Origin: Elysia marginata
Taxonomy: Eukaryota > Mollusca > Gastropoda > Plakobranchidae
Length of the DNA: 23,052 bases
NCBI GenBank assembly: GCA_019649035.1
Contig: BMAT01013852.1
Coordinates: 47,958 to 71,009, forward strand
Reading direction: 5' to 3'
In this document: positions 19,847 to 23,052 of the stretch, in pieces
Layout: every line of letters begins with the position of its first letter
How positions within the stretch are numbered: position 1 is the first letter of the stretch
Program-made: the position numbers and the translations under genes
Notes under the pieces: model-generated
Told to the model about the DNA's origin: nothing
Seen by the model: only the letters and a program-made list of their open reading frames with translations
Databases searched by the model: none

Positions 19847-21874
19847 AAAAAGGAAACAATACAAAAATTAATAAAAAAGCACATCTTTAAGAAAAAATAT
19901 CAATTAATTATACCTTTGCCAAATTGTTAAAATAAAAAAAGACCCCCCCAAAAAAAAACCAAAAAAAAAACGTATAGCCAGTCAAGAATAGATCCAAACT
20001 AGGTTAAGACAAAATTCTAGACCTTAAATAATAGGTATTACCAATGAGTATGAATGCTGTGCTGTAAAGAGCTCCCACCCACTGCAAGCCACGTTTTGAC
20101 ATAGTATAACAAGAATGGCAGGTTAAAGAAACAAGCGCAATCAGGGGTTTATAGAGGCTCACAGTGTACTAGTTTCCATTCACTATAGATCAGGGTTGAA
20201 TGTAAGCAAAACCTCGCAGATTTTTGCTTGCCAAACAATTGAATTAATAGATTATGTAAACTTACGTTCCCCTTCTTTTAAAATGAGAGATCTATTTGCT
20301 TGAAGCTAAAATTTACTCAAAATCAAAAAGACGACAATTAGTTTCATAGGTCTTTACCTTGGTGAGTTTTTCTTCATGATCTGCATTGTCAGATGAAAAC
20401 TTGATCTTCCGGCAATACTCTGCCTCAACAATTATCTGGTTATGAGCTGAAATTCTCTGTAAACTGTCCTTTAAAGACACTTGAAACCTAAGAGAATCAA
20501 GTTGTAAATATTGAATTGAATTTGAAGAGCTACAAAAAAAAAGTTTGAACAAGCAGAAATAAGACACAAATGAAAAATTGAAAAAAGACCGAAAAAAAAA
20601 AAAAACTAGCATCATTTGAAAACACATTTAAAGATACAATCAACAAATTTTTCTAAAAACTTTTTTTAAAAGTTAAAATGCAAACCATTATGTTAGCCAG
20701 CATATTTGGTGAATGAGTCAGAATACTTTAATGACTTCTAGCCCATTATGATCAATAACTAAATTACACAGTCAATGCGAAAAAAATTTGTCTTTTAAGA
20801 AAGAGTTACAAATGTTTACTGTGGATGAGCCTCAGGAGCAATATTTTTCAGCTTTTGAATCTGTTCCACTGATAAGGCAACATCAGTATCAGAGCTGTCA
20901 GCACATTTCTTCAACTCGATACTTCTGGAAAGCCGTAAGGAGCTCTCTGAATTAAAAGACAAACATAGAAACATTCAGCCTGACTTTGACACGTCACATA
21001 TTGCAAATTAATCACCCTGGCACTTATCAAATACACACTTTGGCATTCACTAATTAAATGAATGAATAAAAATTATTTGCCTTTGTTATTGGTTTTAAAT
21101 TTGCTGATTTTGATAAATAACATAAATTACTTGAAATACTTTTCTCATTTGTTGTTTTGACTTTTAACACTAATTAACAAAAAATCTACAAGATTTTAAA
21201 GATACATAGACATTTGTTTAAGAGAAGTGTGGTTTTCAATTGCAAAAATTGTTAAACCTTATCATGAGACATGAAAATGCTCATTACACAAGTTGAACAG
21301 AAAAAAAAGGGAAGTCTTGAAATTTTCACAACAATATATGGTGTAAATTGATTGGCCTGTTCATAGTTAAACACATTTTTTTTGTTTTTGTCCTGTATTT
21401 GGCATTCATTGATCTTGATAAATTTTGATTTGTAAACTATTTATAAATGGTTCTGTCTTGAATGGTGCAGTCTCACAGAATCAAATATGAGGGCAAAGAT
21501 TCTCGAACAATTAAAATTTTGAAGTCTATCCAACTCTTTGCTAGATAACAAAATTTTACCTTTAAGTAAAAAAACTTAATACAAAGCTGCAAGACCTAAA
21601 ATTAGCTAGGGATAAATTCCACCTGAACGTTGATACATCCACCCTGTGTTAACATAAAAACTAAACATGATTGTTCTTTACTTTTTCTTTGCTTACCTAT
21701 TCTTTTAACTCTGTCTACCTGACGAGAGTTAGAGTATGTAATCCTCAGCAGTTCACACTGTCCAGTGACCCACTTGAACAGAAGTTTGAACATAGGCCTC
21801 AGCAAAGTAAAATAAAAAGTTGTCCACCATCTGTTAAACAGTTCTGTAAAATGTGACACAAGTAAATTAATCAT
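11392..21874 (-). CDS. ELMOD1/2: ELMO-domain protein, ELMOD1/ELMOD2-type ARF GAP (multi-exon span)
   Basis: The protein is predicted to stimulate GTP hydrolysis by ARF/ARL GTPases at membranes, as known for vertebrate ELMOD1 and ELMOD2. Six coding exons on the - strand, 21874-21697, 20946-20820, 20487-20358, 18365-18232, 16134-16077 and 11546-11392, have GT-AG boundaries and join in phase except at exon 4 to the 16134 exon. Recognisable parts: a hydrophobic N-terminus followed by [19 protein letters not shown] before the ELMO core, the GAP signature [20 protein letters not shown] with its essential arginine (residue 179), then [19 protein letters not shown]. The seen exons total 782 nt, about 260 residues. 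One exon of roughly 130 nt, carrying the family's YSYAIVGINLT region, is needed to reach the usual length near 290-330 but was not found. The mixture of ELMOD1-like and ELMOD2-like signatures fits an invertebrate pre-duplication form. Confidence 0.9.
11547..12567. other. ELMOD intron, part left of the hAT element
   Basis: AT-rich intron sequence with many A runs. No exon or element is recognised. Confidence 0.7.
12568..12575. repeat. Left 8-bp target-site duplication of the hAT-like element
   Basis: GTGGCAGT is identical to 14740-14747. Confidence 0.95.
13200..13760. repeat. Decayed tandem repeat array, units about 140-165 bp
   Basis: Related segments start near 13200, 13365, 13515 and 13655. 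Each has a core of GGCCT(A/C), then GATGCGTACAGG or its derivative, then GTCAAAGACAGAGG or GTCTAAGATAGAGA, then a purine-rich GAGAGA stretch. The 13365 and 13515 units are the most alike (AAAGGCCTA(C/T)CCAGA(G/A)ATG). Divergence and indels show the array is old. Confidence 0.7.
13591..13616. repeat. (GA)n microsatellite
   Basis: A pure GA run following a poly-A stretch, inside the hAT element. Confidence 0.95.
13772..14043. repeat. Three tandem 90-bp minisatellite units
   Basis: Units start at 13772 (92 bp), 13864 (90 bp) and 13954 (90 bp), each beginning AACAAGTGAGGATATA and ending AGCAGAATGGAAGGGAA. Only a few substitutions separate them (CAGTGATG against CAGCGATG, GGCGTAG against GGCGCAG and GGCACAG), so the amplification is recent compared with the neighbouring array. 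Because 90 is a multiple of three, the - strand stays open and translates as a repeated hydrophobic peptide. I read that as incidental. Confidence 0.95.
14740..14747. repeat. Right 8-bp target-site duplication of the hAT-like element
   Basis: GTGGCAGT is identical to 12568-12575. Confidence 0.95.
14748..14960. other. GC-richer island next to the hAT element, origin unknown
   Basis: The composition is clearly higher in GC than the surrounding intron. With the transposon removed, the + strand is open for about 58 codons ([10 protein letters not shown], then [20 protein letters not shown], then LMCG) before TAG. I cannot assign it to a family. It may be a fragment of an older mobile element or a captured exon. 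Confidence 0.35.
14961..16076. other. ELMOD intron, right part
   Basis: AT-rich intron sequence with several homopolymers. No exon on either strand is supported. Confidence 0.65.
16077..16134 (-). CDS. ELMOD1/2: ELMOD penultimate coding exon (58 nt)
   Basis: The acceptor TTTTTTGCAG precedes 16134 and the donor GTAAAT starts at 16076. The exon encodes [19 protein letters not shown] plus the first base of a glycine codon completed by the last exon. It lies in the part of the ELMO domain equivalent to ALKFHLYNLVPGIPT in human ELMOD2; length and placement agree although identity is modest. Confidence 0.85.
16249..17550. repeat. Long imperfect palindrome (foldback element) with nested insertion
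   Basis: The left arm 16249 to about 17144 (including a 466-bp insertion) pairs with the right arm from 17550 back to about 17163. The outer ends share CAGTCAAAAT(G/T)AGTCTTAAG. The stretch 17070-17090 is perfectly inverted at 17220-17240 (21 of 21). Other paired landmarks are GGGTTAGGACTTGTG (16393-16407) and its complement near 17440, and GCAA(C/T)CATACCA (16472-16483) and its complement near 17360. Without the insertion each arm is about 400 bp with a loop of about 20 nt. No clear target-site duplication is seen. It lies in the ELMOD intron between 18232 and 16134, and a transcript of that intron could form a long double-stranded hairpin. Confidence 0.85.
16550..17015. mobile_element. 466-bp TIR element nested in the palindrome's left arm
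   Basis: The left end CAGACCTGTCACTC and the reverse complement of the right end, CAGACCTGCCACTC, match in 13 of 14 bases. The uninterrupted opposite arm of the palindrome provides the empty site: it aligns directly from AAAAATG (before 16550) to the sequence after 17015. The flanks share AAATG, a shortened or eroded duplication. CAG-type ends would suit hAT, but the 8-bp duplication expected for hAT is not intact. No coding capacity. Confidence 0.75.
17551..18231. other. ELMOD intron between the palindrome and exon 4
   Basis: AT-rich intron. It was searched on the - strand for the missing ELMO-domain exon (a YSYAIVGIN-like peptide); none was found. Confidence 0.6.
18232..18365 (-). CDS. ELMOD1/2: ELMOD exon 4, ELMO-domain core with GAP arginine
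   Basis: The acceptor ATTTCTTTGAAG precedes 18365 and the donor GTGAGT starts at 18231. The exon encodes [20 protein letters not shown] followed by [20 protein letters not shown] and LDQL, and leaves two bases (AT) of the next codon. [16 protein letters not shown] is the most conserved ELMOD signature; its arginine (residue 179 of the assembled protein) corresponds to the one required for GAP activity in vertebrate ELMODs. Confidence 0.95.
18851..18962. repeat. Cluster of TCTAGATCTAG-type motifs (first)
   Basis: Copies include AATCTAGATT, AGATCTAGATCTA, GGATCTAGATTA and GGTCTAGATCTAGG. The palindromic CTAGATCTAG core recurs far above chance. A second cluster lies at 19273-19394. Confidence 0.75.
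19273..19394. repeat. Cluster of TCTAGATCTAG-type motifs (second)
   Basis: Copies include TTAGATCTAC, AAATCTAGATCTAGC and AATCTAGAGTCTAGATGG, with an intervening CTCTAGAAAT. Confidence 0.7.
19816..19842. repeat. (TA)n microsatellite
   Basis: A pure alternating TA run of about 27 bases within ELMOD intron 3. Confidence 0.95.
20358..20487 (-). CDS. ELMOD1/2: ELMOD exon 3
   Basis: The acceptor ATTCTCTTAG precedes 20487 and the donor GTAAAG starts at 20357. It completes a CA|G glutamine codon and encodes [20 protein letters not shown], then [20 protein letters not shown], then LTK. It ends on a codon boundary directly before LWRLYN of exon 4. DN-x2-HEE-x2-xK-LW is the conserved lead-in to the ELMO domain in ELMOD1/2. 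Confidence 0.92.
20488..20819. other. ELMOD intron 2
   Basis: Short AT-rich intron with A runs at 20532-20541 and 20590-20604. No other feature seen. Confidence 0.8.
20820..20946 (-). CDS. ELMOD1/2: ELMOD exon 2
   Basis: The acceptor TCTTTTAATTCAG precedes 20946 and the donor GTAAAC starts at 20819. AG completes a GAG codon from exon 1. It encodes [20 protein letters not shown], then [20 protein letters not shown], then P and the first two bases of a glutamine codon. The xESSLxxS start corresponds to IENSL/IETSL in the vertebrate proteins; the rest is a charged linker that varies in the family. Confidence 0.88.
20947..21696. other. ELMOD intron 1
   Basis: AT-rich intron. No exon or element is recognised. 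Confidence 0.8.
21697..21874 (-). CDS. ELMOD1/2: ELMOD first coding exon
   Basis: ATG at 21874-21872 opens a 59-codon exon that ends with one base before the donor GTAAGC (21696). It encodes a hydrophobic, tryptophan- and phenylalanine-rich start ([20 protein letters not shown], then [15 protein letters not shown]), followed by [10 protein letters not shown]. The TGxCEL-x-RI match and the distance from Met (36 residues, against about 34 in ELMOD1) support this start. A TTTTACAG acceptor-like sequence lies just inside, at about 21837-21844, and a downstream Met sits at residue 28, so a different first exon cannot be ruled out. Confidence 0.85.
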
Positions 21875-23052
21875 TTTACGGCATCTTCATTTCATCATCA
21901 TGATAAAAAAATTAAGCAGTTAGTAAACTAAATGGTGAAATTTAGAACTTGGAAAAAAACAAACCCAATTGTTTAAGCATTTTTATTAAGTTCAAACAAA
22001 ATCTCCCAATTATGCCTAATTTTCTGGAGCTGTTTTTTCTACTGCCTGGCCTCCTGAATTATAATAGCCATGAGTAAAGTGTAGAACGCCTGTATATTTG
22101 GATCTTGGTCAGCTAAATGACAGCAGCTATCCTGTGAAATCCGATTGTCAGCTTGAAAGGTTTAATATAAAAATAGATAAAATATAGACTAGATTAGACC
22201 TTTATCTAGAGAAGAAATTGGTGCTTCAATCTAATTAATAAGATACCTGTCCTGGCAAAAAGTTGCTTGTAGGTAACAATAAATTAAACTGCTTTACATG
22301 CTATAATGACAGGGATGCCAAATGATTTCTTAGAAGCAAAAAAAAAACAAAACAAAAAAAAAAAACAACCTGAAATGAACTAAGAATAGTGCATCTCACA
22401 TTAAACAAATGCCATAGACATAAGTTAGCAATGACAAAATAGTTTTCCTTTTGGCAAAGATGCTTATAAATAGCTTATATTTGATAGCTCTTTTTAAGCT
22501 GAGCATAGGACCTTTTGAATTTGAAAAATCCATAAATTAGAAAGTTGCGAATTTGGAAAGGATTTTTTTCAGGTGGCTTTTAGTTTAATATAGGGCCCAG
22601 ATAAAACGCCTAAAATATGAGACACATTTTTGTACATTTTTGAGAAAATATCTATTATTTTTAGGATGAACCTTGGCAACTTTATCGAGTAATTCTTGAT
22701 GCATAATTTGTTTCTGGCATTTATTTTCTTCATATGTATTGGTTTTACAGTTATGGACATATTCAATTATGAGCTAGCAGCTTATTATATCAGGATCTCG
22801 TAGACCAAGTGGTTGTTTTGACTAGATTTTTTTCTTTGCTTTCAGACATGCATAATTTTTTTATCAAACATATTTTAAAAGAGCTCTCCAACAATATACA
22901 AAATTCAGCCAACACTTGCTTGGATTTTTTTGGGGAATGAGGTGAAAGGAGACCTTTCACTTTTAACAGTTAACTGTCTTTAGATTAACCTTCATACCTG
23001 ATTAGTTCTCAAGTTTCATGACGATAAATAAGCACCCCATTATTCTTGTGTC
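21875..23052. other. Upstream flank of the ELMOD gene
   Basis: AT-rich sequence with A runs near 22340-22366. No coding region is supported: the 65-codon frame at 22569-22766 is not recognised. The promoter must lie here or beyond, but no specific element is evident. Confidence 0.5.

Larger units (their letters stand above)
18366..20357. other. ELMOD intron 3
   Basis: It holds two clusters of TCTAGATCTAG-type motifs and an (AT)n run, listed separately. A 143-codon open frame on the - strand at 19453-19884 partly overlaps the (AT)n run and matches nothing I know. It could be an old repeat fragment. Poly-C/poly-A homopolymers lie at 19944-19970. Confidence 0.6.

Noticed and set aside
19453..19884. 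A 143-codon frame on the - strand
   Set aside because: It starts inside an (AT)n run and matches no family I recognise. It lies in an intron of a gene on the same strand.

Overview
This is eukaryotic nuclear DNA from an animal, most likely a mollusc and probably a gastropod. Evidence: genes split by GT-AG introns, AT-rich introns and spacers with long homopolymers, trinucleotide microsatellites, tRNA-derived SINEs, a LINE relic, several non-autonomous DNA transposons, and clusters of TCTAGATCTAG-type motifs that I associate with heterobranch gastropods. The taxon is inferred; no mitochondrial, rRNA or other diagnostic marker is present.

Left part (1-5100): one intact gene on the + strand, an Egghead/BRE-3-type beta-1,4-mannosyltransferase (glycosyltransferase family 2) whose visible coding region is a single exon ending at 2509. 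The family-length start is ATG 1106. An in-frame extension to ATG 890 and a 7-codon upstream ORF at 969-992 lie before it. Spacer follows.

Middle-left (5100-11390): a repeat-rich interval. It holds a SINE ending in a (TAC)n tract, (ACT)n and (GAT)n microsatellites, a second SINE (5881-6151) with an 11-bp target-site duplication that interrupts a decayed LINE coding region, a 180-bp TIR element (8342-8521), and two related copies of a second TIR family (about 7128-7372 and 10693-11136). A hairpin lies at 9998-10103.

Right part (11392-21874): an ELMO-domain gene (ELMOD1/ELMOD2 type, predicted ARF-family GTPase-activating protein) on the - strand. Six coding exons join in phase with consensus splice sites. 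The exon expected between 18232 and 16134 was not found, although the phases of its neighbours require one. The introns carry a complete 2164-bp hAT-like element (12576-14739; 12-bp TIRs, exact 8-bp duplication GTGGCAGT) loaded with tandem repeats, and a long imperfect palindrome (16249-17550) with another TIR element nested in one arm. The palindrome sits exactly in the intron where the exon is missing.

The two genes have no evident functional link: one acts in glycolipid synthesis in the secretory pathway, the other in ARF/ARL GTPase control. I see no bacterial-type operon, CRISPR array, or rRNA gene, and no stand-alone tRNA gene.
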